Counted from the stretch's first letter, positions 23,459 through 35,399 are shown. The stretch is 64,000 nucleotides of DNA from Pseudoneurospora amorphoporcata (GCA_033297205.1 MU859181.1:42497-106496); one strand, 5' to 3'. Program-made: numbers and translations. The notes: generated by a model not told the origin, from the sequence alone.

Positions 23459-24529
23459 TGAAGAGGGTTGTGGGTGTGGGTGTGGCAGCTGATCATAACC
23501 CGGGTTATAGACCGGGCTACTCTCAAGGCGGGTTATGTCGTTACGAAGAAAATGCTTTATTCTGACACTTGATCATCAACTCTGGGTCGTGTGAATTACG
23601 TGAAGACAAACTCGAGTGTTTGGACATTTTTGCGCGAAGGTGAACGTGGTGAGTGATACTTAGCTAACAGACCTGCATGCAGAGACAGTGTAATAAGGAT
23701 AGTGCCTCATCACTGATATTACCCGTGACTTTCGGAAGGACTCGTTGCTTCCCAGGCGTTGCCTCAATTTGGAAGAAATTTTCAATTTGACAAATATGAA
23801 TTATTCCACTGACTCCAGTGCTATCTATCATCGTGGTTCACTTGCTATGACTATGATCTCGCTCCAACCCCCATGTGGTGATCCGTCATCGGCGCTCAAC
23901 CCCTGTGACCTGACGAGAGACCCGACAGTAAGCCGTCAGACTGCCTAGGCGGCTACCAACTCCTTCGGTATGTCCGCCCCCGGTAGTTGTTTCTGCGAAG
24001 TCAATACTTTTGCAAATCAGAATCTTCAGCCCGTCACTTCGTTCAATGCACGACCATATTGCTGATTAAGGTCGATGTTCCTTCCCAGTTCTCGAATCGC
24101 GCCAGGGATTGAACGAGGCGTGGAAACTAGTATTCATCGCTGTGTTGGCTCAAGGTTCGAGTCCCTGCCGTTGTATGCAACACAAGTTCCCGTCCTCCGT
24201 ACACGGCCCCGACATACTAACTGTCTGGCTTCACCCCTGAACGCCTTACTACTAAAAGAAGGCTTGGACAAGGAGTAGTGGCGTTATGTCTATAGTAATA
24301 CATCCATCCAAGCGTCGAAGAAGATCCGTCACAGTAATCCGTAGAGACGTAGAAATCTTCTACTCTCCGGTTGTCGCTGGTGTTAAGAGGTTTGACGGAA
24401 ATGTCGTGAAGCAACCAAGGAGAGAGGTCTGTAGATCTCTACCCCATCACGCTGCCTTTATCTTCCGGGGCAAACCGGCATTGTTCTCCATCCATCTCCT
24501 CGGGTGACCTCTCATTCCAATCCCACACA
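23459..24529. other. Intergenic
   Basis: No gene is supported. A B-box-like GGTTCGAGTCC occurs near 24,151 but no cloverleaf forms around it. Confidence 0.45.
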
Positions 24530-25729
24530 ATGTTGACCTCCACAGTCGTCAAACAGCTCCCTCGAGCCAACACCAGATCCCTCCGTCCCATTCAAGCCAC
24601 CAGCACTCGCCTCCAGCGCCATCGACTCTACCATGAAACCCCCAACTCCCGTGCCTCTGTCGAAACCGCTCGAGCCCTGAACCCAACCGACCCCATCGCC
24701 AACCTCCCTCCCACCTAGACACCGCCTGCACCCACCACCATCCGCCCACAACTGGACGTAACCAAGCAAGTCTTCAAACCCTCATATTACCAGGCCGTCG
24801 CAGAAATCATGAAGCTCCGGTCCAAATATATCACCAACCGCTCCATCTTCGTCGAAGGCTCCGACATGGTCCCCATCCTCCTCGACCTCGGCGCCACGCC
24901 CTCCGACCTCGACCGCCTGCAGCATGTCTATAACAACCTCTACTCCGACCCGACCTTACCCTTCCGGCGCTCGCGCAACGGCCGTTTCTGCTTCGACTTC
25001 TCCACTTCTTCCGTCCGCCGACTGGAGTTCCAACCGTTCGCCTTGTCAGTAGAAGAGGACTTCAAGCGACATGACTCTGGCCAGATCCGCATCTTCGACG
25101 AAGTCCAAGACGAACTGCAGCTTAACACGGCTTTCCAAGCCCTGCTCGTCTTCAAGGGGATGATGTGCCACGGCGTCACCACCGCACAGCGCCCCAGGCT
25201 CGATTACTCCTCCGATAAGTGGGTCTGCACCCTGTTTAACCTACGCACCGTCACCACCCCCCATATCCTCGGCGAGCCGGCTCTGGAAGGTGTGCACACC
25301 GACGGGGTGGATCACACCATGACGACCTACCTGGGGTCCGACAATATGGATGTGGAAGCTAACAGCGCGGTGACGTACATGCATGATATGAATGAGGTGA
25401 CGGGAGCCAAGTATACCGAGATCAAGCTCCAGAATCTGAGGAGTAGGGTGCAGCATAGACACTTTTTGGATACCCTGTTGTTGGTGGATACGGAGAATAA
25501 GCATAGTCTGAGCCCGGTGTTGCCGGTTGATGAGACCAAAGAGGCGACAAGGGATATGCTGATTTTTTTCACGAGACGGCCGGTTCTGAAGACTGGGGAC
25601 GGGGGACATATTTCGGAGTCGATTGATTCTTTTAGGCCGCATAGCGAGTTGCCGATGGAGGTGCCACATTTTTTGCCGGGCAAAATCTTTGGGAAGGGGG
25701 AGTATGCTGCTTCCTGGGGGGTTGAGTAG
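24530..25729 (+). pseudogene. 2OG-Fe(II) dioxygenase family protein with one in-frame TAG
   Basis: A single frame runs from ATG 24530 to TAG 25727-25729, broken only by TAG at 24716-24718. The 62 codons before it are Arg/Ser/Thr-rich with few acids, like a mitochondrial targeting sequence. After it comes a full catalytic domain of the 2OG-Fe dioxygenase type that includes isoleucine dioxygenases (PF10014-like): the iron ligands in GVHTDGVDH (His at 25295-25297, Asp at 25301-25303), then a double-stranded beta-helix region ending near 25,660. Translation could restart at ATG 24809 (306 residues) without the leader. Alternatively a 60-nt intron (24659-24718) with a weak GTCGAA donor, a CTGAAC branch and a strong CCCACCTAG acceptor would remove the stop in frame. 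A true nonsense allele is the simplest reading. Confidence 0.72.
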
Positions 25730-26058
25730 GTGCTCGGTGACAACGATTTCGGGCAACAAAGTATTGAATTTGGCCAAGTTTGCAATGAAGAAGGTTCGCA
25801 CCTCAATTTCTTTTTGTTACTAGGGTACCAGGTACTAGCACATCTGTAGTGAGTTAGATAGACTATAATTGTTTTCATTCGCCACGTTGTTAACGGTGTC
25901 CATCACGCGGTAGATACCTTACTTTTCACTTGAAGGACGTCAGCGTTGACATGAGCTGAAATAATGATCTTTGACAAATGGGGTATCATAGTCTATACGA
26001 ACTCACTCGCGCAACACTGGCACAACTCTCGCGCACTTGCTCTCCATTACCCACGACC
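25730..26058. other. Convergent 3' region
   Basis: Lies between the ends of the dioxygenase gene (+) and the peptidyl-tRNA hydrolase gene (-); no other feature is seen. Confidence 0.5.
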
Positions 26059-26745
26059 TCATTTGTTCCATTTCGTCTCCAGCTTGCTGAGTGCTTCCCA
26101 CAACCCGCTCCCACCCTTATCCTGCAATATCCCCTTTGCTTGCCCCGGAACCTTGCTCAGAACAAAGTCAGAGACAGTGGTCCTATCCCTATCATCTGGC
26201 CGTCCAATGCCTATCGATACGCGCGCCCACTTGGCGTCCGGCATGGGTGGCAGACTGGCCAGCACACTCTTGATGCCGTTGTGCCCTCTATGGCTGGCCT
26301 TCCACTGCCGGACCTTTACAACACCCAGCTCCTCCTCTAGGTCATCGTGGACCAGCACCAGCCCGACCTCTTCCGGGCTCAGTCCTTGATCGACCATGAA
26401 ATCCTTGTACGCCCGGGCGAGCCACGGCCCGGTGATGTTCATGAGCGTAGGACTCTGTAGCAGAGTGTACTTTGCTCCGGCGGAAGCGCGAACGGCTTTC
26501 TTTCCGTAGCGTTCCGAGGCAAATGATGGTTGTCCAAGAGCTTCAGGGAGCTTTTTTTGAAATGATTCGAGTACCATGTGGCCTGCTGAGTGATAGGTAT
26601 CGCGGTACTCTCCCGGGTTGCCGAGACTGACGACGAGAAAACGTCGGAGGGATGCCATGTTTCCGTCGTGGGTTTCGGGGTTGGCGGTTTCTTTTTTTGA
26701 GGCTGAGTCGGAGGGTTGCTGTCGAACCGGGTTCTCCTGGGCCAT
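26059..26745 (-). CDS. pth1: Peptidyl-tRNA hydrolase (bacterial/mitochondrial Pth type)
   Basis: Intronless, 228 residues. It would cleave peptidyl-tRNA dropped from ribosomes, recycling tRNA, most likely in mitochondria. Family motifs are all present: VVSLGNPGEYRDTYHSAG (about residues 38-55) with Asn43 and catalytic His52; LMNITG with Asn103; LVHDDLE with Asp134; RGHNGIKS with Asn156. These match the four active-site positions of E. coli Pth (N10, H20, D93, N114) plus N68. The usual Asn after the catalytic His is Ser here. The first 29 residues are polar; ATG at residue 30 (before ASLRRFLVVSLGNPG) is an alternative start. It is divergently arranged with the hob3-like gene. Confidence 0.93.
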   Translation of the reverse strand: MAQENPVRQQPSDSASKKETANPETHDGNMASLRRFLVVSLGNPGEYRDTYHSAGHMVLESFQKKLPEALGQPSFASERYGKKAVRASAGAKYTLLQSPTLMNITGPWLARAYKDFMVDQGLSPEEVGLVLVHDDLEEELGVVKVRQWKASHRGHNGIKSVLASLPPMPDAKWARVSIGIGRPDDRDRTTVSDFVLSKVPGQAKGILQDKGGSGLWEALSKLETKWNK

Positions 26746-27720
26746 TTCACCGTCTTAGTGCCGCGCTTGGTGAGTGACTTTTTGTGTATCAAAATTGGCA
26801 GCGCCGATTGGCCGTTGTGACACAATTTTTTGACCAGGGAAAAAGGGAACAGGAATAAATTGACGACAGGGACCAAGAGTGTGATGTAGAATCAATGAAA
26901 GAAGGGAATGTTCAAAGTAACCGGGACCTACGCTTTTTCACAACTCTCTTTGACGAGAGGCTTTCACCAACTTGACCGACGCCGGGATGAGTCAACGGGA
27001 GAGATGGCCTGCGGCAGTGACCGGTCTCACGGCTTCAACAAAGCCCGATCTTGAAAGCGATCTCTGTCAACAAGCTACCCTGTTGTTCTGAGCTTGGTGA
27101 CAAATCGAAGATCCGATGTTGATACCCAGGCCTCCGGGACGAACATGGAGACGGCGCCGATGATCACTCTGGGGAAAATGAGAAGCCGTCGAACTTAGTC
27201 TAGTTTTGCACCTGTCGCGGTCTGCCAGCGGCCCGATGGAATTTTGTAAGCCAACGCTTATGTGGCTTGGCAAGTTGACCCCGCTGACGTCGTCCGGATT
27301 TGTGCCCAATCACAATCCATTGACCGTGTCTTACAGTCTTCCTGGCAGGCAGCGGCAGAGCACAGCCACATCCCACGTCGTCACCCCTTTCGTTCGTCCA
27401 TGTCCCAGGCACATCGCAACTGGCAAGGATCCCACAACAGCTGCTCTCCAAGCTTGCCCAAACATCGCCAATCCGCCGTAACATCAACACCGACATCAAG
27501 TTATTCCCCAGAGCCACTTAGCCGGTCAACATACGAATCGACTTTATAATATCCTAATCCTGTCGAGCGACGAATCAATCCGCGACGAATTATCAACTCA
27601 GAAGATCACCTTCCGAATAATTGCGGCGGTTGAACGGAACCATCAACCAGTCGATCCCCCACACACATATACAAAAGTCACCGACGTCAGATACCGAGCG
27701 ACAACAGGAAATCGGCCATC
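26746..27720. promoter_or_regulatory. Shared divergent promoter region of pth1 and hob3 genes
   Basis: The two start codons face away from each other across 975 bp with no credible ORF between them, so the region must hold both promoters. No specific operator was recognised. Confidence 0.5.
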
Positions 27721-28876
27721 ATGTCGTGGGCCGGTACGCGAAATTCCCGCCATCTCATACACCCCCTAATGCGACAATGCTAACGGGTACCGCCTGTTCC
27801 GTTTTTGTGTACAGGCTTCAAGAAGAATGTCAACCGGGCAACGACCCAGGTGATGATGAAGACTGGTCATGTCGAAAAGACCAACGATCGCGACTATGAG
27901 GTTGAGGAGAGGTATGGCCATTCTCAGTTTACATACGACACTGAAAGGAGGAAGGACTTGGGCTAAGCGTCTTTCACATGCAGACGATTCAAGACTATGG
28001 AGGCGGCATCCCTACGATTACAAAAAGAGGCCAAGGGCTATCTCGATTCACTACGAGGTATGACAGATTTCTCCCCGTCGGTTTGCCAGAGGGAATATGT
28101 GAACTAACAGCACCTTCTCGCAAAAGCCATGACGGCGTCACAAATGCGCATCGCCGAGACCATCGATGCATTCTACGGTGATGCTGGTGCTAAAGACGGA
28201 GTCAGCCGTAGTTACAAGCAAGCAGTGGAAGACCTGGACGCCGAAACAATCAAAGCCCTCGACGGACCATACCGAACAACAGTCCTAGAACCGATCTCGC
28301 GATTCTGCGCATATTTCCCCGACGTTAACGAATGTATGTCTCGGCCGTCTTCATCTCTTAATCTCCCTGGCAATTGGGCAATTGATTGCTTTCCAATTCC
28401 CGAATCACATTCCTCCCCTTTTTTATCCCGACACCGCCCCCTCCCTGTGGGCATAAGCTGACCGCCCCCAAAACAAACTAGGCATCAAGAAGCGCGGCCA
28501 CAAACTCCTCGACTACGACGCCCTGCGCGCCAAAGTGAAGAAACTGGTCGAGAAGCCTGACAAGGACGTGACCAAGCTGCCGCGGGCTGAGAAGGAGATG
28601 GAGATGGCCAAGGCAGCCTACGAGCAGCTCAACGAGCAGTTGTGCACCGAGCTACCGCAGCTTATCGACCTCCGCGTGCCGTATCTCGACCCGTCGTTCG
28701 AGGCCCTCGTCAAGATCCAGCTCCGATTCTGCGCCGAAGCCTACAGCCGCATGGCCCAAGTCCAGCAGTACCTCGATCCAGACACGCGAGAGCAGTACGC
28801 ACAGGGCCAGCTAGATACCAGGGTCGAGCAGGTGTTGCAGGAAATCAGGGAATTGAGTATCAGCGGAACTGTTTAA
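27721..28876 (+). CDS. hob3: BAR domain protein, Hob3/Rvs161 orthologue
   Basis: Five exons: 27721-27733, 27815-27911, 27984-28057, 28127-28333, 28482-28876, all phases consistent, giving 261 residues, the normal length. The spliced start MSWAGFKKNVNRATTQVMMK is the signature N-BAR amphipathic start of Rvs161/Hob3. The body is the three-helix BAR bundle (RRFKTMEAASLRLQKEAKG; ITS-type helix 2 around 28,500-28,680; RFCAEAYSRMAQVQQYL near the end). It senses or bends membranes at endocytic sites and acts in actin patch function and polarity, usually as a heterodimer with the Rvs167/Hob1 type. There is no SH3 domain, as expected. The first exon is only 13 nt. Introns are short with consensus GTATGA/GTATGT-type donors. 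Confidence 0.95.
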
Positions 28877-31800
28877 AGAACAGGGCGGCACAAAGGCGAA
28901 AAGGGTTGGGACAGGACGACATGGTATTATGTGTCGCGCAGATTAGTTCGAGTGTAATAGGTTGGATTGGGGATTGGGGGAATTGTGGAAAAGAGGGAAG
29001 ACCATCACCACCAACTAACTCATGACGGCAAATACCTCGTTACTTTTTTTTTCTTTCGTTTTTTTCTTCGCTATTGCTTAATACGGCGTACAGGGTATGA
29101 GGGATATTGGCTTAGACCCTGTTTACTAGGGATGAAGAGACACAACAATTACAGACACCACACAGCTCTTATCGGACATTGCGTTGCTTCAACATTTTTT
29201 CTGATGTATCTCGTATCGCTCACCCCAGCGCAAGGCCGATGAAGGTTGGATTTCATAACATGCAGCGAACGACAGTTTCATGGAGCAGTGCGATGTAAAC
29301 CGCGAGGAATAATAGTTTCTACCCGACACGAGAACATTCGCCATACGAACCGTTAAGGGCTTCAGCCGCAAGACCCGAGTCATAGCAAGAGCGGTGTAAG
29401 TCCCGTTCGTTGCTAGTCCTGGCGATCCGGTTCGCTCGGTACCTCTCGAGCTCGGTGGATGGCCCGCTTTCTGGAACAGAGGAACGGCGGAAGGAGAAGA
29501 GACGAACGGAAATGTCGGAGTCTGTACCGAACGTAAACACCTCGAGGTATGGGACGAGGTCCGTGGGCGGTAAACCTACCCTCCCGATACGGGCGACACG
29601 GTTCGCCTCGTATGCACCCCCGATATAGAGTACCAAATCCCGGGTCCGGGGTCCGAGTCCGAGTCCCAGTCTGGGAGCTAGCTCGGCCCAAATTCTGTAA
29701 CATCCCGGCTCATGCAATGGAAGGTTGGAAGGACAATCCAGAAGGAAAGTTTGCAAGGCCTGGTGATCTGCAGAAAGTTAAGTCTGAAATGGTAGGGACC
29801 CGATGTTATGGGCTGTGCTAAGGGATGAGATGTACGTGCAGTGTTGCTGGTGAAAATACGAGGGATCGATGCTGGAAGGGGTGTATTGTAGCCAAAAGAG
29901 GAGAAGGAGCAGAGTGCGTGTGAGGGAGGAGTATTCTAGATCCTCCTGGGGATCATCAAGATGTCAACCAGACCTTATCTTGATCCATGACTAAGCGCTC
30001 TGAACAGTCATCCTTAGACGCGCGCGTTTGCTGTGAAAGAAGGCGATATGACGGTTGGTATTACCGAGCTAATGTGTCTTCATCTGCCGTGTGTGGTTGT
30101 CGTCGGTTAATGAATGGATCATCATGTCCATCGGCCGCGCCCCTTACTTTTAACCCCTGAGCGGCCACGATTGGCGACCCGATTTTAGGGCTGAAACAAG
30201 CTCAAAAGAAATCTCCACCAACTAAACACTACAGGGGTTTATCTGTCCTCCTCTTTGGTGGAAATGTTTCGCTCACGCTTGCGTTGGAGTCGGAACCTGG
30301 TATGCCCAGCGGCTAAGTTATCTTCATTCTTTGGAATGAAATGACAATGGTGTAGTGAAATCTGATGAAGGTTGTTGGAGGCTTCCCAGTGTCGTGATCC
30401 ACAGCATTGACATATATACCCGCCGGCGCAAGACGGGAGAGTGAAATGGTGAAGCAGACTTCTTGCAGCCTATTACCAAATACTGGCTTTTAGCACCAAG
30501 TTCAGATGTTTCTGGCGTATCTTGGCGGCGGCGATTGCGGAATTCTTATGTCGACGTCCTTGATATATCGTTATTATCGGCCCGTCGTCTCCAAAGTTCT
30601 CCTCAACGGAATTTGTTCCATTCAGGCTATACCGTTTTCTCAGGCCCGCGTGGATGGGGGCTTGCCTTCCATGACGGCTGGACCATCATGATGGTGTTCG
30701 GTCTTTTCAATCTGGCTCTCTGGCAAAAGCAAAGGGTTGTTGTTGGCGCCGCGGTTCCTGTTATCCGAATGCCTGCATGCATGAATGTGCAACGGGGGCA
30801 TTTGCTGAATCGGCATCGGGTGGCCACTGCGGCGGATGAGCTGGCGGTTGGGACAAGCGCAATTGCTCAGGGCCAAAGCGTTCGTGAGGATGTTTGATTG
30901 TTCGGATGAAGGTTAAACATTGTTAGATTTATCGGCATACGTCAAGGATGTAGAATCAAAGAGGAGGTTGGATCAGCTCGAGAGGGATCATGATCCCATC
31001 GAGCAAAAAAGGCAGGGCGGGGGGATCCAGTCAGTGAGTGTGCATCCAGGTCCAGTACGGGTAGACTTTCGAGACAAAGTAGGATTGACGAATTGTTGAG
31101 GCTAAAACTGAACAGATTCGTGATTTTGGGGACGCAAAGTAGTCTTCTTCCTTTCTCGTTGGATGTTGCGTCAATTTCCTTACGAAGCATGTGTGGTGGG
31201 TCGTCTGAAAAGAGGTGACGAATTCTGCATCGTTGTAGACTTCCCACATTGCTTAACATTTTGATACTTGGTTGACAAAATTGAACGCTTGTCTTTCATC
31301 TACTACCATCGGGGAATAGTAGCTCTTAGGTCCATAATGCTCACGAATTCGAGACAAGCAATCTTCCTTGTAATGACTTGCTGGGAAGTTACCTACATCT
31401 CAACGGTTACCGTTTTGTGTTCAGTTGAGAGAAAATCGTAGAGGTAGTCACTTTCCCCGCGTTCCAGGCTCCTTCCCAGGATGTTCTAGCACCTGCACTG
31501 CCCTGATGGTGGTCTGCGCCTTCCCCGTAGAAGACATGGCTGCATGGACCGTCCAGGTCGCCTCCTCCTGCCTTAGCGCGCTGCAAGGACGCATTGAGCT
31601 GCCGTTAAGGTTTCCTGCGCGATTGGACCCCAGCGTGCTCGACATCCAATCCAATGCTTTCCTTACATTCACCATCTATTTCCAACCTTTTCCCTGTGTT
31701 TCTGTCGTGATAAGACGTGGATTACGAACGGGGCAACTCCTCCCAGACGAGTCGAAAACCACGTTCGGGACTGCGGATCCATCAAGGTCCATCGATGGGC

Positions 31801-32254
31801 ACACCACCTTGAGACAACATCCACCCACGCCATTCTTGCCACACACCACTCAAATGCACGCATAGCGCCACATCCCCTCGCGAATTTCAGACACCACACG
31901 CTCTCTCACACACTCTCGTTACCAGACCGGCTACCGTGTACATATCTGGCGCCTTCGTCCGGAATATCAACGGGTCCAACCTCCTTCTCGATCTTTCCAC
32001 TTTGCTCGTTTGTTCTCCATATCCATCCGTAGACCACCCATCACTCTTTGGGAGCTGTCATTCGTTACGAGCTACACCCGCCATTGTCTGTGTACCGCCG
32101 ACAGACTTGCCCCGGCACCAACAAAAGTTGTCAGTAATATACAAGCGCCAGAACCACGACCTAACACAAGCCGACCACCTCCCTGTTCTTTCTCAGGAAT
32201 AGCCCATTGACTTGGCCTAACGCCTTACTTGCATCTGTCGATAACACAGCCACC
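28877..32254. other. Long intergenic region between the two BAR genes
   Basis: 3.4 kb without a supported gene. A candidate solo LTR lies at 29406-29702. A frame at 30463-30897 (+, 144 codons) has a hydrophobic patch but no family, intron or homolog known to me. The last kilobase is C/T-rich and is probably the promoter and leader of the second BAR gene. Confidence 0.45.
29406..29702 (-). mobile_element. Candidate solo LTR (297 bp)
   Basis: The unit is flanked by an exact 5-bp direct repeat TCCCG (29401-29405 and 29703-29707). On the minus strand it begins TGTTACAG, as LTRs do, but ends CAACGAA rather than CA. Internal short direct repeats (TCCGAG, CGGTTCG) and a GC-rich composition differ from its surroundings. 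Confidence 0.4.
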
Positions 32255-33772
32255 ATGAATATCACCAAAAAGATCGACCGTGCCTTCCAATGGGCCGGCG
32301 AAAAGATGGGCGGCGAGCAAAAGACAACAATGTCTGAGGACTTCAAGCAGCTCGAGATGGAGATGGCACTTCGCTTTGAAGGTAGGCACTCCCATTTCAC
32401 TCCAAGGTTCTGGCTGTGGGTACATGCTGACATATGACCGCCGTTAGGCATGGACCGGCTCCAAAAGTCCATGAATCTCTATGTCAAGTGGCTTGGCCGT
32501 CGCTGCGACTCGTACGAAGACAAGGACAAATCCATTCCGACCACTTACCTCGGGAAGACCATGATCGGCCATGGTGAAGAGTTTGCGTCCGACTCCGAGT
32601 TCGGAAGCTGCCTCATCTCAATGGGCCGTGTCAATGAGAGGATTGGCCAGATCCAGGAAACGTTCGTGAGCGAGGCGACAACTACGTGGCTCGAGTCTCT
32701 TGAGAGGTCTCTAGCCATGATGAAGGAATACCAGGTTAGCACATACGGCTCATTATCCAGTTTGAGTTACAGCTAACGGATAACCCAGGCTGCTCGCAAG
32801 AAGCTCGAGAGCCGGCGCTTGGCCTACGACGCAACCACGACCAAGGTTCAAAAGGCACGTCGTGATGACTTCCGTATCGAGGAAGAGCTGCGGAGCGCAA
32901 AGGCCAAATATGAAGAAGCCTCCGAAGACGTCGGCCGCAGAATGCAGGACATTCGCGACAGCGAGGTTGACAGCGTGCGCGATTTGACTCAATTCCTCGA
33001 CGCCGAGCTCGAATACCACGAGAGATGCGCAGATGAGTTGCGGAGAGTGCGCCAAAGCTGGGCTGGTGGTGCCATCTCCTCCTCCAACGGTATGAACGGC
33101 TATGGTGCCGGTCTCCAACGGCGACCGACTGCCTCCAGCGGTGGTGGTAGGAGCAGGTCCAACACTGCACAAAGCTTTACCGACCGCTTGTCCCGGACCA
33201 ACAGCCGCAATGTTTACGAGGAGCAAGAGGTTGAGACCGAGGCACCGCCCGTGCGTATGCCTACGCGCAGCGCCGTTTCTCGGGCTCCTCTGTCTGTGCA
33301 GTCGCAGAACCAGCAGGTCGATGCCGCACCGCGTCCTGTCATTGGCAGGGCCAATACTGTTGCTACCTTCCAGGGCGGGGCTAACTTGGAGCGCGAGCGC
33401 ATCGGAGGTCGTATCTCTGCTGCTGGTTCCGGAACCACCACGCCCGGTTCAACCTATGGGGTCAACCAGAGGGTACCCGATGTGAGCAGCCTACGTGGCC
33501 AGCTGCGCCCCGTCAACCGGGTTGTTACGAACGAGAACGTATTCGCAGACCGAGACGATGACAACACCAGTGACACCGGAAGCCCAGACAACTGGTGCGC
33601 CCGCAGTACGAGCCCAGCTACCAGTATTGGCAGCTTGACAAGGACAGCCAGCAACACCGTGGTCAACAACGGCTTGGGCGTCCGTAAGGCTCCTCCTCCG
33701 CCGCCTCCTTGTCGGTCCAAGAAGCCTCCCCCGCCGGTCCCTGCCAGACGGGATCTTGGATCCACATACTAG
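32255..33772 (+). CDS. BAR domain protein with proline-rich C-terminus
   Basis: Exons 32255-32381, 32448-32734 and 32789-33772 join in phases 1 and 0 (introns of 66 and 54 nt, the second with branch GCTAAC) to give 465 residues. Residues about 1-250 form a BAR domain starting MNITKKIDRAFQWAGEKMGG and containing long charged helices (KKLESRRLAYD; EEELRSAKAKYEEASEDVGR; LTQFLDAELEYHERCADELR). The tail (about 260-465) is Ser/Arg/Asn-rich and ends in a polyproline stretch KAPPPPPPCRSKKPPPPVPA, a likely ligand for SH3 domains. It resembles endophilin-like fungal BAR proteins and probably acts in membrane traffic. An SH3 domain is not encoded before the stop. Confidence 0.9.
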
Positions 33773-34349
33773 ATGTATCAGGACCGGGCCTGAATAGCGT
33801 CACTCATGAGATTTAGCCGAGCAGTATGACAATTCTATCGTTATTCCGGGCGAATATTCAGGCATATTGATATTGCAGCTTGAAGGCGTTTGGCGTAAAA
33901 GTATATGATACGGTTGGGCTGTAATGCTATAGTTGGCTTTTTCATTTTGTGGACAGGAGCCACGACTTCGTGCAGCGGTTATCACACGAGTGAAGGTGGG
34001 GGTTAGAAGCTGGTATCGTCCTATGGGATGTAAAAAGTAGTGATTAAGAAATTAAAGTATTCAATATCAAAAGGAATCGTGATTTGTTTGACGAAGGTGA
34101 GAAGAAAGAGAGGATGTGGCACATGTGATGAACATAGTTCCTAGCCCATTAAACACGTCCGAGTAGGTAGCTCACCTCAACCTTCGGCGAAACCTCGGAT
34201 CAACCTTTGTGTGCCAAGACCATGCCAAGGTTGAGGTGATCTTACGACCTACACTGTAAGCAAAATCAAACCCACTTTGAGGGCCTAACAATTTTAGTTA
34301 TGTTTAAAATCGAATGTTTTTCAAATCGTATTGGAACTAATCTTAAAAT
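33773..34349. other. Boundary between gene space and transposon block
   Basis: 3' region of the BAR gene grading into AT-rich sequence; GC content drops visibly after about 34,250. The first transposon copy starts at 34355. Confidence 0.6.
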
Positions 34350-34354
34350 GGTTA

Positions 34355-35129
34355 TGTTAACGTATGGCTAGTACTGTGCCTTGTAACTACCTTGTACTAC
34401 CTTGTAGTATAGAAGGCTAATTGCTGAGGATACTATTCCTTCTACGTCATAGAATCAGTCGACTCAGCCTCCACAGAATCTACTATATTAACGTGTAGCT
34501 AGTACTGTGCCTTGTAACTACCTTGTACTACCTTGTAGTATAGAAGGCTGATTGCTAAGGACACTATTCCTTCTACGTTACAGAATTAGTCGACTCAGCC
34601 CTCACAGAATCTACTAGAATACAGAGGTTTCACCACTGCGTTCTGAATTCTCGAACCTGTTCAGCATTCTCCCTAGATTGATTTGTCATTATGGAATGCA
34701 ACAGAAACTCATAGATTTAACTCATTCCTTTTATAGTATAGTACTCCTACAAGAACTTCTGTTAACTTACAGAAGCTTCTACACTCTAAAAGCTTCCAGA
34801 CACTCAGCATTTATGTATATAAAGACCTCTCCTCTCTGTTAGTTAGTCACTCCTTAAGCAAGCAACCAAGCATAACTTAAGCAATACAATACAGTCTTTT
34901 CCACAGTGCAGAGTTCACTGTAATCTTCTGTCTTGAGAGCAGAGTCCTCTCTAAGACCTTTTTTATAACACTTCTATTGTATTTGCAACTACGCTGCAAC
35001 TACGCTGCTTCCTTCAGCACTGCTGTCATACCACCGCTTCCGCTCCGCTTTGCTACAAGTGCATAGTTCATTGTAGCATCCCTATACTAGTAATATCATT
35101 ATAGGCTAGTTAGGGCATTGCAGCAAACA
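34355..35129. mobile_element. Solo LTR, 775 bp, with TSD GGTTA
   Basis: It begins TGTTAACG and ends CAAACA, flanked by exact GGTTA on both sides (34350-34354 and 35130-35134). TATATAAAG (about 34,817) looks like an LTR promoter box. No internal region is present, so it is a solo LTR. Long LTRs with TGTTA ends are common in Copia and Gypsy elements; superfamily is not decided. Confidence 0.75.
34359..34620 (+). repeat. 131-bp tandem duplication at the LTR start
   Basis: Units 34359-34489 and 34490-34620 match closely from AACGTRTRGCTAGTACTGTG through the CACAGAATCTACTA end, differing mainly by transitions. Confidence 0.85.
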
Positions 35130-35399
35130 GGTTAGTTACTTAAAAATAAAAAAATGAAAATTTATTCAATATTAATATTTTATACAAGAATTACTAAGTA
35201 GGTATTATTAAAAATTCTAAACTTGTTAAAAACTAGTTTCTAATAAGTTATAATCAGGTTAAGTAGGATAAAAATAAACGAAGGTATTAATTATAATATT
35301 TTTATTAAAATCTAATTTACATTTAAGTGATATAATTCGAAATAAATTTTAGTTTGGTTAATGTAGTAGGAACGAGTTTCTAACTAGATGTTAACCTAT

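Noticed and set aside
24075..24190. Possible tRNA around the B-box-like GGTTCGAGTCC
   Set aside because: T stem has a mismatch and no acceptor or D stem pairs upstream.
24716..24718. Programmed stop-codon readthrough at the dioxygenase TAG
   Set aside because: The following ACA context does not match known efficient readthrough signals (such as CTA after TGA); mutation or splicing is simpler.
30463..30897. 144-codon frame as a gene
   Set aside because: One hydrophobic patch only; no start context, domain or splice support.
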